From Lingula anatina (lineage: Eukaryota; Brachiopoda; Lingulata; Lingulida; Lingulidae): a stretch of 64,000 nucleotides of DNA. The notes beneath the pieces are model-generated. The model was given only the letters and a program-made list of their open reading frames with translations. It was not told the origin of the DNA and made no database searches. The stretch spans positions 1 through 64,000 of the forward strand of contig NW_019773557.1 in the NCBI RefSeq assembly GCF_001039355.2, written 5' to 3'. The translations under genes and the position numbers were made by a program. Position 1 is the first letter of the stretch. Each line of letters starts with the position of its first letter. Positions 50,852 to 62,455 of this stretch are shown piece by piece.

Positions 50852-51377
50852 TTTAATTGTACTCCTATCAGCTGACAAAGATCTATGAAACGGTCAAGAC
50901 GTTTTTGACATTCTTGTTTGGTTGGGGACAGGATGAGGAAATCGTCTAGCAAGTATAGGATATCAGGTATCCGACACTTGTTTTTAGCTATCCATTCTAT
51001 GGCCGAACTAAAGGTTTTCGAATTTTTTACAACAAGAACGTAAGCCCATGGGTAATTTTTTGTCAAAATGGTACTGTGATTTTAAGGAAAACCCCATTAG
51101 AAACAAAAGTCTTTGTAATGGGAGAATTCTAAATGGTTCTGGATGTCTGCTTTAGCCAGGTAGGCATATTTTCCTATGGATTTAGCCAGTTGAATAGCAT
51201 CAGAGGCATTGGCATACGAAACGTTGCCGATTTGTCCTTAATTCCATCGTTGACGGAGTAGTGTTTCGGGGAGGAAAGATTATGTATGAAACAGAACTTT
51301 CTTGGGGTCTTTTTGGGGACAACATAAATTGGGGATGTGACGAAGAAGGGGTGTGGGGGTGTGGAGAATGAGCTCAC
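50800..51377 (-). pseudogene. Reverse transcriptase of the retrotransposon (frameshifted)
   Basis: SPIYVVPKKTPRKFCFIHNL with SVNDGI (51174-51377) is the N-terminal finger motif seen in DIRS/Ngaro reverse transcriptases. An MGLRSC block in a shifted frame near 51030 matches the usual FGLRSAP. LYLLDDFLILSPT (near 50950) is the catalytic Asp-Asp box. Stops and frame changes separate these blocks. A (TTA)n run at 50818-50850 interrupts the 3' part. Confidence 0.85.
50818..50850. repeat. (TTA)n microsatellite
   Basis: About eleven TTA units within the reverse transcriptase region. Seen directly. Confidence 0.9.
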
Positions 51378-51402
51378 AATACGTGCTGCTTCAATTTCTG
51401 TG

Positions 51403-51406
<4 letters not shown>

Positions 51407-51438
<32 letters not shown>

Positions 51439-51439
51439 C
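51407..51439. repeat. Poly(T) tract
   Basis: About 33 T in a row between the gag-like and reverse transcriptase blocks. It is one of several homopolymers (50064-50089, 52363-52384) that break the element. Confidence 0.9.
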
Positions 51440-51672
51440 ACCAGATAATAAGAAATGTCGGGGTTATAGCCTGCGAGTAAGTTTTCTAAGATTTGATACT
51501 AGACAGGTGTCGTAATATTGTCGACAATGGGAAAGGAGGGTTTGTTGATTGTTATTATGTCTTGCATGGGATTATGTTAGCCTTTTGTTGAATTTGGGTC
51601 TGAGAATGGGGGTTTTGGAGCTTGTAAATTGGTAGTTGTTTCTCCTTTGGTAGGGTGAGGGGTCTCTGGGAG

Positions 51673-51860
51673 CTAGCTGGGCGGCAGGGGGTGGTCTGCC
51701 ACAAAGTAGGCATTTGTGTTTGAATCTGCACCTGTAGTAGGAACAATTGCCTCTGTTAAAATTTTTGAACGTTTCTTGTGACTGGGGACGAAAAACTCTC
51801 TATTTTTATTGAGCCCAAGGAATGGCCATAAGTCACTGGGTCCTCCTCTTCCCATTTTAT
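51673..51860 (-). pseudogene. Gag-like zinc knuckle of the retrotransposon
   Basis: In the frame reading FNRGNCSYYRCRFKHKCLLC (about 51710-51775) there is a C-x4-C-x3-H-x-C-x2-C pattern. This is the Cys/His motif typical of the first ORF of Ngaro-like elements, usually preceded by F-N-x-G as here. Neighbouring sequence is in other frames, so the ORF is broken. Confidence 0.65.
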
Positions 51861-52719
51861 CATCTCACTGGTCTTTTGAGTCTGAACTTTTCATTATGCG
51901 CTTTCCAGCTAACCACTTTGCTGGGGAAGAGGGATATGACTCTGTGAGTGTATATGGAAAGGGGGGGTATGGCCTGTGAAGGAAAATTTTCTGTAGATAA
52001 TTTGCAGTGAAAATTTTGCCATGCCTGGCACCATTATAGCGGTGATAAGTCATTTGACTCGGGGCGGGGGAGAAAGTCATATTAAATTGACCTTCCTAAT
52101 AACTTCCGGCTAGGGGAAGGTAAGCATCTGGTTTATCATTATTGCTCGAGATTGCATCAGGGGGAAGGAGATCTTTTAAATTGATATAATAATCATCTCA
52201 AATTTTGTCTCAATTTTGAGTTGACGTGGTAATCTATATTAGTTCTTGGAATTTGCTTCTCTAAAATGAAGAAAGGAAGTATAGACTCCATATGGCAGAG
52301 ATGAGAGGGATAGAAGAGCCCTGCCAGCTCAAAAGAGGAAAGCATAAGGAAGTGTATTAACAGAAAAAAAAAAAAAAAAAAAAATGATTAATTGATAATC
52401 TGGTTCAATGAGATGTACAGAACAGCGTATGCGAATGCTAGCCATTCAGTTTTACAAATTGCAGAATCTATTCAGTTAGGCCAATTGCTAGTTAAAGATA
52501 CCCGTGGCAATGTATAGTGCTTGTTATCGTCATATTTATTCATTATTGAAATAGTTGCAAATAATGTATAATATGTTGGCAAGTTAACTTGCTGTAGGTG
52601 CACAAATATGTGATAGAGGCGGACAAGCATATGTCCAGGTATAAAAATTAAGGCATAAGCAATTGTAAGCAAACAAGATAATAACTATTGTCTACATATG
52701 TCATGTAGCTGTGCCATCC

Positions 52720-54050
52720 TTTAAGCTGGTTGAATGCGGCCACGCATTGCGGCCCAAGACTATGACGGTGCAACATAGGTAAGAGTAAAGCGGCTACGCG
52801 CTGCAGTCTTATGTACAGCCATTTTTTGCACTTGGCTTAGGTAAGAGTAAAGCGGCTACGTGCTGCAGCCTTTTGTACAGCCATTTTTTGCACTTGGCTT
52901 AGGTAAGAGTAAAGCGGCTACGTGCTGCAGCCTTTTGTACAGCCTTTTTTGCATTTGGCTTAATGCGGCCATGCGTTGTGGCCCCAAAATACAGTAAATA
53001 AGAGTAAAGCGGCTACGTGTTGCAGCCTTATGTACAAATAAGAGAAAGCGGCCTTGTGATGGGCCCATTGGCAGAAATCAATGGCGAAGTAAATGTATGT
53101 GAATGTAACTATAAATCAAGTATCAATCAAGCTATAGCGTGTTTGCATTTGGTGTAATGCGGCCACGCGTTGTGGCCCCAACGCACAGTAGGAAAGAGTA
53201 AAGCGATTACGTGCTACAGCCATTTGTACAAATGAGAGAAAGCGGCCTTGTGATGGGCCCATTGGCAGAAATCAATGGCGAAGTAAATGTATGTGAATGT
53301 AACTATAAATTAAGTATCAATCAAGCTATAGCGTGTTTGCACTTGGTATAATGCTGCCACACGTTGTGGCCCAGGCTCTATTAATGCCTCATAAGTAAAA
53401 GAAAAGCAGCAGCATGCTGTAGCCCTTAAATTAAACGAGAGAAAGCGGTTGTATGATGGGCCCACTGGTCGATATCAATGTCATTCGCACGACAAATGTT
53501 GAATGCACAGCACATTCGCGCGACAAATGTTGAATGCACAGCATAAGCTTAGGCTACTCTTACGCATAAGTTGGTAAATATGGTGGTGAGTCAATGGCTA
53601 AGTAATATTGTACGTGAATGTAACTGTAGATCAAGTATAAATCGAGCTGTAGCGTGTATGCACTTGGCATAAGGAGGCCACGCATTGTGGCCCAGGCTGT
53701 ATCGATGCATCTTAAGTAATAGAAAAGCAGTAACATGTTGTAGCCCTTATAGTAACAAGAGAAAGCAGCCGCCTGATGGGCTCACTGGTCGAGATCGATG
53801 GCGTTCGCATACCAATTGTTGAAGGTACATCGTAAGCTTAAGCTACTCATGTGCATAAGTTGGTAAATATGGTGGCGAGTCAATGGCGAAGTAAATGTAT
53901 GTGAATGTAACTATAAATCAAGTATGAATCAAGCTATGACGTGTTTGCATTTGGCTTAAAGCGGCCATGCGTTGTGGCCCGATCTGTATTTATGCAGCAT
54001 AAGTAATAGAAAAGCGGCAACATGCTGTAGCCTCGGAAAGATCGTCATAG
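52720..54050 (-). repeat. Minisatellite array inside the retrotransposon
   Basis: At least three ~73-bp units (each with GTAAGAGTAAAGCGGCTACG and a CTGCAGCC-type stretch) at about 52780-52960 are followed by longer units of roughly 194-320 bp. The longer units are marked by AGAGAAAGCGG at 53041, 53235, 53438 and, varied, 53758. Copies differ by scattered substitutions, and GCGGCC/GTGGCC-rich cores recur throughout. Confidence 0.85.
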
Positions 54051-54066
54051 CATACGAGTGCCTAAC

Positions 54067-54390
54067 TCATTCATGTGTACCCCTTCTTGACGGATTGTTC
54101 TCCCATTGTTTGGTGGCACCCACATGCCGAAGAAAGCGGACCTTAGCCTGTCCTTTGAAAGTTTCCTGTAGGGTCTTATTCAGCTGCCTGACACACTCGT
54201 AATAACTGTCCTGGTCATCTTTCGCTGGGAGATATCCGCAGCTGGGCGCAGATCGAAATAGGAGCTGTCCCAGAAAATCACAGCATCTGGATTTAAGTCC
54301 TGAATGCATAGGTTGAGTGATACTATCTTGCTTGTAATTTGTTGCGCACCGAAGGGGGGGGCGGGGGGCTCGTACATAATTTCCACCCAA
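54067..54390 (-). pseudogene. Possible SGNH-type hydrolase remnant in the retrotransposon
   Basis: Two overlapping frames look protein-like. One has IQDLNPDAVIFWDSSYFDL, which resembles the central strand of SGNH hydrolases. The other has LNKTLQETFKGQAKVRFLRH followed by RRGTHELG, resembling the C-terminal Asp-x-x-His region with the Asp missing. Some Ngaro-like elements are thought to carry such a domain. The match is by eye and weak. Confidence 0.35.
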
Positions 54391-55578
54391 TTGAAGGAGG
54401 TTCTAGGGGGTCATTCTGGGAAGTCATCACTGGACAAAAAAGGCCCAATCGGGCTCCACTTTTTCCATAGACATTGAACATTGAACCCTGCTGGATGGGG
54501 GTTGAGATTTGGAGAGGCTTCCTGTTCTAATCCTCTAATAAGACTGCGACCAGCTATCATAATTTCCATATTGAGGAAACTTAAAGGCATGCAACTATCT
54601 GAAACATAATAAATTAGGGTAAAGGCAAGTCATTACCAGCCCCTAATAAAGCTTATGATATTAAGAATCTAGCAGTATAGAGATAAAAAGGGGGGGGTTG
54701 AGCAGATGTGATCCTTCAACGTTAGTTAACATTAGTTAATAGTGAACTTTTTACAATTGTAATAAGTATACACTGTAATAAATATTCTTAAACACTGTAT
54801 AAGTAGTAATCCATAGCGATGTATAACTATTTATTTATCCATCTATTTGTAGTATAGAGGGCTAACAAACGTAACTGTCATATTTAATGCTCGAATAAAT
54901 TATTATTATTATTAATAATCCTAGATCTGGATGCATAAAATTTATGGTTCTCCCAGGGTGTCGAGGCATCAAAGCATATATCTGACCACCCGGCATGTGC
55001 AAGCAATTAATGATTAGTAAGCGTATCCGGAGGCGCCATGTTGTCCGGTACAGGATGCAGCCGAAACAAAAGTGGATGTTTTCCCACGACTCACGGTGGT
55101 AGGAGAAGATAGGGAATTGCATATACTACCATTAAACGCATAATTCATTCGTAACTGTCTGTACGAGTAACACCTAACCATAAGAATCTTAATGTGTCAA
55201 TTAGTCGATATCAACTAACAATTTAGGAGTCCGCCATTTTGACTCGCTTCGATTCGTAGAACGTACAGAAACTGACCATTTTATCAGAAGTTATAACTAA
55301 TCGGGTCGTTTTCTTTGTTTCCTATGCAAAGTTTATCGTTAAAGAAATAGAAAAGTACTTAGCTGTACCTATTATCAAGGGTGTGTAACAGGAAACAAAT
55401 ACATATGAACCAGCGAAACTCGTGCTACTCATGTTATTCGTGCTGTAGCTAATAAGCGCCGTGTGACGACGTAAAGCTCGTGAAAGAGCTTAAAGTGAAT
55501 AAATGAAGGTAGTAACTTACCCTTGATCGGTATTGATGTTATTTGGTGTTGACTTCTACTTACGCGCTTGTCTTATTT

Positions 55579-55803
55579 GTCCGTACGGCTGAGCTGTAAG
55601 CCAAAGAGTGTCTTCAGGAATGTGCACAAGATGCGTGGTCTCTGTCTTCCTCCGCACGTGATTCAAACCCGCGGCGCGATTGGCTAATAGTGCCATAAGG
55701 TTAAGTGGATGACGTAATGTTATTTACAGAGGCAGCTGTAGGAAGCGACTCGGGTAAAATCTTAGCTTGATAAATTAGATTATGGACATGCAATAATCTT
55801 TAT
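55579..55803 (-). repeat. Retrotransposon terminal direct repeat, right copy (5' end of element)
   Basis: Starts GTCCGTACGGCTGAGCTG and is about 98-99 percent identical to the left copy. Homology stops at 55803, which I take as the outer edge. Confidence 0.93.
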
Positions 55804-57420
55804 CTATAAAAACACCGGCTTAATAGATGAAATTGTATTCAGTAGACAATCATTCAATGACAATTCTATTAACTGGTGGACATAAAAGTGAAATACTTAT
55901 CACAAGCAGATGATAGCGTTACAGAACAAGCCAATGCAAAAATCAATGAAAAACACTAATTTTTAGACACCATAAACGAAGCAATTATGCAGTTAAGTCT
56001 TCTAGGCACACATCTACACATATGCAAATGTGGAACTAGAGGGCACAGTAAAACACCCCATCCCCACCCCCAGTCTTTAGAGTTACCCTTTCCTTCACAT
56101 TTCCCTAAAAAAAGGGTACAACAAGCAAAATGAGACAAAACCAAGCCACTTCCTCGTACTCTACATGTTACAGCAAAACTGTCCTCTTCTTCTGTTTGCT
56201 ATTTGCTCAACAAAAGCGCCCCCGCCCCCCTTGGTATGTCACTGGGTATACCCACTTGGTATCCTAGGTATGTCACATTATACATGTAAAGGTTTTCGTA
56301 AAACTTAATAGAAATGAATTGAAAGACGTGGGGGACAGCATGCATATGATATGGTAATCTTCTATGAGGACTGGACACTTAAATTGACAGACAGACAGCA
56401 GTTGCAAGGAGGGGGAGGGGTTAGAGGATGAGGTTTAATTTCAGTGAATATTCTAACCTCGAGCAGGGGATAGGGGCTTGAACGCCAGCCTAGCTAGGCT
56501 TGCAGCCACGCGGACACGTCGGTGACAGATATAAGTACAACTCTGCAGCGCGACACACACAAAAAACACCTTAATACAGAGACAGGAAACACGAGCACTT
56601 CATGTGATAAATAATCAATGAAAAACATGGTGCTAGATAAATGTTTCCCGACACTAGATTTTACATTTGGCATTGACACATCAATAACAAGGGACGCGTT
56701 AATGCTGGAGCGCGTCAACCCACGTGAAAATTAATCCAAATAGCTGTTGGATAAACTACCATCAAACAAATGTGTCTCTCGTTCAGAGGGACCGGCATTG
56801 AGTGATAAGTTTTAGCTGAAACAAGACAAGAAAGACAACGCTACTTGTAAACTACAGATTGGCATTAATAACAAAAGATACCCCAGTAGTAAAATAAGAG
56901 CACACAACAAGGAAGGACAAAAGAGGCACTATTTCTTTTTTATACACAGGGAAAATCATCGATAACAGAAGACAATGGACTAAGGCACATTGCAACTTGT
57001 AAAAAGCGCAGATCATTTTGTGAAAGGTATAAGATCCAGAACTGTTTGTCAACAGCAAGCAATGGTAACGCGTCACCAAAGGAAAGCATCATACTCATAG
57101 CGTAGTTACAATTGAAAAATAACCGAGAAGCACCGTAAAAAATTCCCAATAGGTATGGGCCCTATTTTATGTGTTTGAAGGCAGTAAAAAAATAGTTGGA
57201 ATCAGCAAGGAGAAGTCGCTCAAGAGGGAGGGGACACAATAGACGAAAAAGTCTAAAACNTAAATATATCAATGAGATCAGACAAAATTAATAAGCTGGT
57301 TAACGAACAAGACCGATTCTTTAATTCTGAGAAAAAACAGATACCGTTTGCCAGACACTGTTTAAAGTCAGTCACCGTTCGTTAACCACTTACAAGTGCA
57401 TAAATTTTTCCGGGCCTTAC
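55804..57420. other. Non-coding sequence between retrotransposon and Ig exon
   Basis: No supportable exon on either strand. A single N stands at 57260; the sequence on its two sides is not duplicated. Exons 3' of the Ig exon at 57421 (minus strand) would be expected here but were not recognised. Confidence 0.5.
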
Positions 57421-57750
57421 CTAGAACTTCCAAATCTTCAGTAAAAGTGTGAAATGATTTTCCTTTGCAATATACGTTGCACTGATAACGCCCCTGATCC
57501 GAACAGCTTATATTCCGTATATACAAGACATTGTTAGGATGCCTGTACTCAGTAGACAGTCTGTTCTGGTAGTCGACTGATATATTTTTACCGTACACTG
57601 TATAATTTGTGGCATCAGTGCTCAACAGGAAGTAAAGTCCGGGTCTGAAGAAAGTAACTCCCAGGAGCGTCGATACTCCCTCACAATGGCTCATGGTGGG
57701 ACATACGTGGGTAAACGTCCCCCCGACCGGAACTAGGGCGGGTGATGCAC
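57421..57750 (-). CDS. Ig V-like domain exon of a partial minus-strand gene
   Basis: A 330-nt exon with acceptor CTTATTAG at 57751 and donor GTAAGG after 57421, phase 1 at both ends (110 codons). It contains a Cys in FTHVCP and the Ig signature SCSDQGRYQCNVYC (Asp-x-Gly-x-Tyr-x-Cys) preceded by NNVLYIRNI, ending TFTEDLEVLG. It is one complete V-type Ig fold with an N-glycosylation site or two, typical of a cell-surface or secreted Ig-superfamily protein. Signal and membrane exons were not found. A truncated copy of its 3' end occurs at 62757-62807 and 63421-63471. Confidence 0.7.
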
Positions 57751-57779
57751 CTAATAAGGAAACACAAGACAGCAAAACT

Positions 57780-57973
57780 TTACTCCTTAATACGGGGTTT
57801 CAAATAACACTGATATCCCTTTTTTGGGGTTGTGTTTGAAATAGAGGGAACATATGAAATCGAGACCAGCATTGAATTTCCAATGTGGAATGTATTTGTC
57901 ATATTTAATTGGACCGTATATTTTTGAATTTCCTTTCTTGTCAACGTATACAGTGTCTTTTTCCCCCAGCACT
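57780..57973 (-). pseudogene. Ig-like domain fragment
   Basis: In one minus-strand frame, LECWGKKTLYTL near the start and GYQCYLKPRI near the end resemble an Ig C2-type core. An AG acceptor (ACAAACTTAG) stands just before, in phase 1. The frame runs into TAA only 29 bp before the next Ig exon, too close for a normal intron. It is either a terminal exon of a neighbouring gene or a relic. Confidence 0.35.
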
Positions 57974-58198
57974 CTAAGTTTGTAATTATTTTAAAACTTC
58001 AAATCCCCCAAACAGTCCAAATACTTTGGAAATGTTTACGAAAAATATACATCTGAAAAAGCAATGATAATATGATATGTCATAAAAGTTTTTGCTTGGA
58101 AATATCTGTATGACATTCAATGAAAAGTAAATAAATAAATTTATAAATATATAGATAAATAAAGGTTTATTTAAAACGAAAATGAAACTGCGATTTAT

Positions 58199-58457
58199 TT
58201 TTTATAATCTAACAATATTCTTAGAAAAATAAAGTGTTTATAAACTGTTTTAAAAAGAACTGAAACTGAAACCGGAATTGTCATTGACAGCGTGACATTA
58301 ACTGAACACTTTTATAACAGATAACTTTTTTCAGAACGTCAGTCACCATGGGTTTGTATTCTCCTGACTTCACTTAAACCCCCTTTGCACTGGACGGCTT
58401 CCTTTTTGCGTCCTTTGCCGGGGGGGTGGGGTCCGTTTTTTAGGAATGGCATGCTTC
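58199..58457. repeat. Segmental duplicate, copy 1 (partner at 63729-64000)
   Basis: The sequence beginning TATAATCTAACAATATTCTT and running into the TTAA element matches 63729-64000 closely, with small indels. The spacing to the Ig exon is similar in both copies, so this is part of a duplicated Ig-gene unit. Confidence 0.85.
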
Positions 58458-58870
58458 GGATGTGAAGCCGATGCAAGCTCCCCCTTTGGCGTGGGGTTCA
58501 AGGCGGGGCCCCGAATTTTTTTTAGAAGGTGAACGGTATTATTTGGTGCTGTGTACAACTATGGTTTAGCTAGACAAAATTCTAATTTCAAAAGGGGAAT
58601 ATTGGTGAAATTTCTATTTCAGAAATCGGAGGGGTTCAGGACCCCCCCCCCCCCCGACACCCCCTGTCGTAATCCGAAACTGCTTTCTGCGACCATAAAA
58701 TTGGCATCGATGTGGTCGTAGATAGGAGGCACAAGCATCGCTTTGTTTGCAGAATGAATGTGCAATGATTGGCCAGTTGTCGGAAAGTGAATAATATTTT
58801 ATTTTACTCTTAAACGGGGCCATGCTACGGGACGCAGAAAGGACGCCACTCAGTGTAAAGGGGGTTTAAG
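58369..58870. mobile_element. TTAA-flanked miniature inverted-repeat element, about 490 bp
   Basis: TTAA at 58374 and 58866 flank a body (58378-58865) whose ends are imperfect inverted repeats of about 40 bp. The left begins ACCCCCTTTGCACTG and the right ends CAGTGTAAAGGGGGT, with GCGTCC blocks also paired. Part of a second copy starts at 63924 and runs off the window. No transposase seen. Confidence 0.75.
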
Positions 58871-61234
58871 CATGTCTGAATATGCTTAACTGGGACAGGT
58901 ACTTGAATGCAGCGCGCCAACTGCCACCCCCTCCCTATCCATTATTTTATTATTTTCTATGTGTTTGGCTATCCGAAGTATATTACTCACTTACAAGCAC
59001 CTCTTTATTAGCAGTGCTGATCACTTATATATCAAGACACATATTTATGGGGGTTAATGTGACCAGAGTCATCTTGAACCTCACTTAACTGCCTAGACAC
59101 CCCCTAGACACCCCCTAGACACCCAGTAGTTCCATCGTTTTAGTTTTTCTAGGCAGGATATAGTGCTTGATATACCGGCATTAAGTAAAGGAGTGGATGG
59201 GTTTCAAGAGCAAGCAGCTAACATTGTTTTATTTTAAGACTGTGGAGTTTTTGCGACTGCCACTACCTGCTTATCTATGGAGACTCAAGGAAGGGGATTC
59301 CCCTTATCTGGTAAATTTCTACGCGTCTAAAAAAAGACTTGGCGTAAGCAATTACTGGTATGCCCAACGAAAAAGTAAGTGCAACAAATACATGTATATG
59401 GTTATATGTCATCTCACTTAACAACGAGAGTGACATTCAAATTTTTTCTTAGTCTTACTAGAGTTTACATTTGGTCTTAATATAATAACGATAAAGATTG
59501 CAATACTAGCTCTCACCTTTAACTCTCAGGAAAATCAGTGCAACAAAAACTAACGTGGAATTGGGCCCTCCCTTAGACGTATGATTTGCTCGACGTTTTA
59601 CATGTAGATTCTTCATTTGAGGCGCTTCCCATTGTAACGTACTGTCTCTTCATTTATGTTTTAGTACCGAAGTACCGTCACCAAATAATCAATGTTTCTT
59701 GAAGAATATAACATATACGAATGCTGACCGTCTGACGACTTTAGTTTCGGACTACATGTTAAATATATAATTTGATCGCTTAATTCCTTCTCCAAGAACC
59801 TGGGTATGTCCCACTCGTGATCCCGAGTGTGTGCAGAGGGTGAGTACCTCAATTCAATCTTTCAGATAAAACTCTAAATTCGTCCGAACTGGAAAAACCA
59901 AGCCACTTGGTCACGTGACCTATATAGGCCTTTATACATATATAGCTGGCTTAATTCAACAAGTAATAGTATATTATTATTTTCATGTTTAACTTGTTGT
60001 ACTGCAACAAATACTGGTAAATGCATTACAATATCGGGCCTATAGGCCTTTCTTGACTCCCTTTTTTGTTATTGGGGTAAAATTATGTAAATTATGTTTT
60101 AACAAAAAGCCAGCAGATGTACGTACATGTATTTAATAGCACCAATGGAGAGTGAAATTGGTACATCGCTCGCTCATGAAATACCCTCCACGCCTCACCT
60201 AGCTTCCTGATATAGTATACGTATGTGCATGTACAAAGTTGAAGCTTGCATACCATATTCTTAGCGCTCGGGCTTTAATCTAATAATAGTTTGTTGTCAT
60301 TTTATCAGTAAATATAGGCCCTACACATGCATGTATAGACACAGCTGTTAGGCACATGTACACATACAGAACGCCGAACACAGATGTATCTGTTTATCGC
60401 ACCTTTCCATTATTCCCATCTATCACCCGTTTATAAATATGTCCACAAGTAAAGTACAAATCGAATATTTCACACCAAGTGAGCCGAGCGTTGTATCTTT
60501 CTGTCCTTTTGGGAAGGGAAGGTGTTGATCTTTAACAGGGAAGTCTATGCCACTATTATCTTTAGACCATAGAACCAATGCATCGATGCTAGAATATTAT
60601 GGGGTTGCGAAATATTGGGCAGATAAAATTTAATAATCACATTTGATTCTATTATCCAACAAACTGATAGCGGTTAACCAAGCGGTGCAGGGATGCCCGT
60701 AAATATTACAGGATCTGTCCTAGGTCTAAGATCTAATAAACGGATATATTACATCTTAGCCTAGGTCATGCAGGTTTTATGCTGTGGTTTTATCACGCAG
60801 TACTGAAATCACTCCTAATCTAGGCAATGAAACTGGAAGTTTGATAATCAGTTCGCTGTTTGAATAGATTTGGCTATCACTGGACAATCAATGCCTACCA
60901 AATAACCGCGCGGAGAACGTAAATCAATACACATGATATTCACCTGTGCAGGGACGTCATACAACATGAAGATAATAGCGTTTTACTTTCTAGTTACTTT
61001 ATCGTAATTGTATGTATGGGAATTGTATGGTCTCCTCGCTGTCGGCGAAAAGAGCGAAAGGTAAATCATACGTCAACAAACATGTATTGTTACATCGGAT
61101 CTGAATTAAAGCGACATGTGTCACTGCGGTCCCGAGGGTAGAAATAACCCATATGACTGCAGTGGGCGAACTGTTTATTTCTATTTATTATCCCCGCACT
61201 TTTGGGACAAAAGTCGGGGATCATGTTATCCCGC

Positions 61235-61324
<90 letters not shown>

Positions 61325-61637
61325 TTTTTTAATACCTTTGGATGAAGCAGTGAGTTGTGTGTATATGTGTGTGTAGGTGCGTGTGTACGTGGGTGTGTGG
61401 TAAGTGATCCCTAGGGGTGAGCTGCTCTTGATAATATGGGGAAGTGCGGGGATATGCGATGGCTACCCATCGACACCATCTAGTTTTATTTCTAACATGA
61501 GAGAGAGAAAAAATGATGGGGCATATGAGACAGATAGATATATAAAGAGAGAGAGAGAGAGAGGTTATCAATAGCACGAGGATTTTAGGGTATGAATTTA
61601 TATACAAATGTATATATCCATAAAATGTCATCAACAT
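58871..61637. other. Sequence without recognised genes, with TA microsatellite
   Basis: No convincing exon. It holds a short 12-bp tandem repeat (CTAGACACCCC, about three units near 59093-59125) and the TA/T tract at 61239-61330. Confidence 0.5.
61239..61330. repeat. (TA)n followed by poly(T)
   Basis: About 34 TA units and then about 24 T, seen directly. Same layout as 36451-36537. Confidence 0.95.
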
Positions 61638-61931
61638 CTAACAAGAAGAACCCCCTGCATTTTTCAGAATAACTGTCTGTCCCGAAATTGTATAAAGCGT
61701 TAGTGTTAAAATTATGAGATAATTACTAAATGTTACGAAATCCGATCTAATTTCCATTCGGCATTTTAAAGTTTTCCCATCATCTTCTGCCTTCAGCGTA
61801 ACGTTTACTTTTCTTTCACCATATCCGCTGCAAATGTCGAACGTAGAATTGTTGATCCTTTTGGCATCTGGAAGTAACTCAATGGCTTTTCGGGGCTTGC
61901 CAAGTTTTGCATAGTAACGGATTTCCACCAA
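61638..61931 (-). pseudogene. Ig-like domain fragment, minus strand
   Basis: The translation contains VNVTLKAEDDGKTLKCRMEI, an Ig-like E-F-strand pattern with Asp-x-Gly and Cys, and NNSTFDIC upstream. The obvious acceptor (TATCAG near 61951) leads into a TGA in this frame, and the frame ends after a further hydrophobic stretch. It is an incomplete or decayed exon of the neighbouring Ig family, or an exon whose true acceptor I cannot see. Confidence 0.4.
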
Positions 61932-62017
61932 ACCAGATGGCCGGAGTCAACTGATAGAAAACAGGAAATGTTGTTCATACCTTCACCTCTTTATATACAT
62001 GTAACTGCTTTTCTTCT

Positions 62018-62020
62018 GCG

Positions 62021-62097
<77 letters not shown>

Positions 62098-62098
62098 G
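62018..62098. repeat. (TG)n-(AG)n microsatellite
   Basis: A TG run of about 24 units passing into AG repeats, seen directly. Confidence 0.95.
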
Positions 62099-62330
62099 AC
62101 AGAGACAGAAAGATGGATAGGGACATTGCCGTATAATTAATTGTATTTCTTTTCTTTCTTGTTTTTTTTTTTTTTTGGTCGTAATCGGACAATATTATGC
62201 CAACCACATACATCGCAAATAGTACGTTGTCCACTTACTAATCGAAGAAATACTTCAATGAAGTCAGGGAAAATTAATAAGCTCCTTAACGAGGACGACC
62301 TACAGTGCCGCCGGAATCTCCCCTTACTTA

Positions 62331-62455
62331 CCCTCCGGGTCGCTGCGGGTTGTACGGACGGCCTGGCTCGGTAACTATGGAAATAACATTGTCATCCATA
62401 CGCTGTTTGGTTTCTGTTAACAATAGTTCCATACCCTGCCCGTCCGGCAATTATC
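62331..62455 (-). CDS. Possible minus-strand exon with VISIVTEPGRPYNPQ
   Basis: The frame reading QRMDDNVISIVTEPGRPYNP ends in PQRPGG next to a strong GTAAGTAAG donor at about 62330. The character (polar, Pro/Tyr-rich) could be a cytoplasmic-tail or linker exon of the Ig gene family. There is no domain match, and its acceptor was not identified. The partner in the duplicated copy (62998-63114) lacks the donor because of the N join. Confidence 0.3.

Larger units (their letters stand above)
48041..55803 (-). mobile_element. Degraded DIRS/Ngaro-type tyrosine-recombinase retrotransposon
   Basis: A 225-bp direct repeat bounds the element (48041-48265 and 55579-55803). On the minus strand, from right to left, lie a gag-like zinc knuckle, reverse transcriptase, RNase H and a tyrosine recombinase, the gene order of DIRS-superfamily elements. 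No integrase of the DDE type is seen. Direct rather than inverted terminal repeats favour the Ngaro group, whose ends are split direct repeats (A1-genes-B1-A2-B2). On that reading 55579-55803 is A1, 48041-48265 is A2 and B2 lies in the gap. All coding parts carry frameshifts or stops. It lies in or just beyond the 3' side of gene I. Confidence 0.85.

Noticed and set aside
57260-57260. Single N as a second artefactual duplication
   Set aside because: Flanking sequence on the two sides is not repeated, unlike at 62997.
59093-59125. Short CTAGACACCCC repeats as a regulatory array or telomere-like repeat
   Set aside because: Only about three units, and no link to a gene start.
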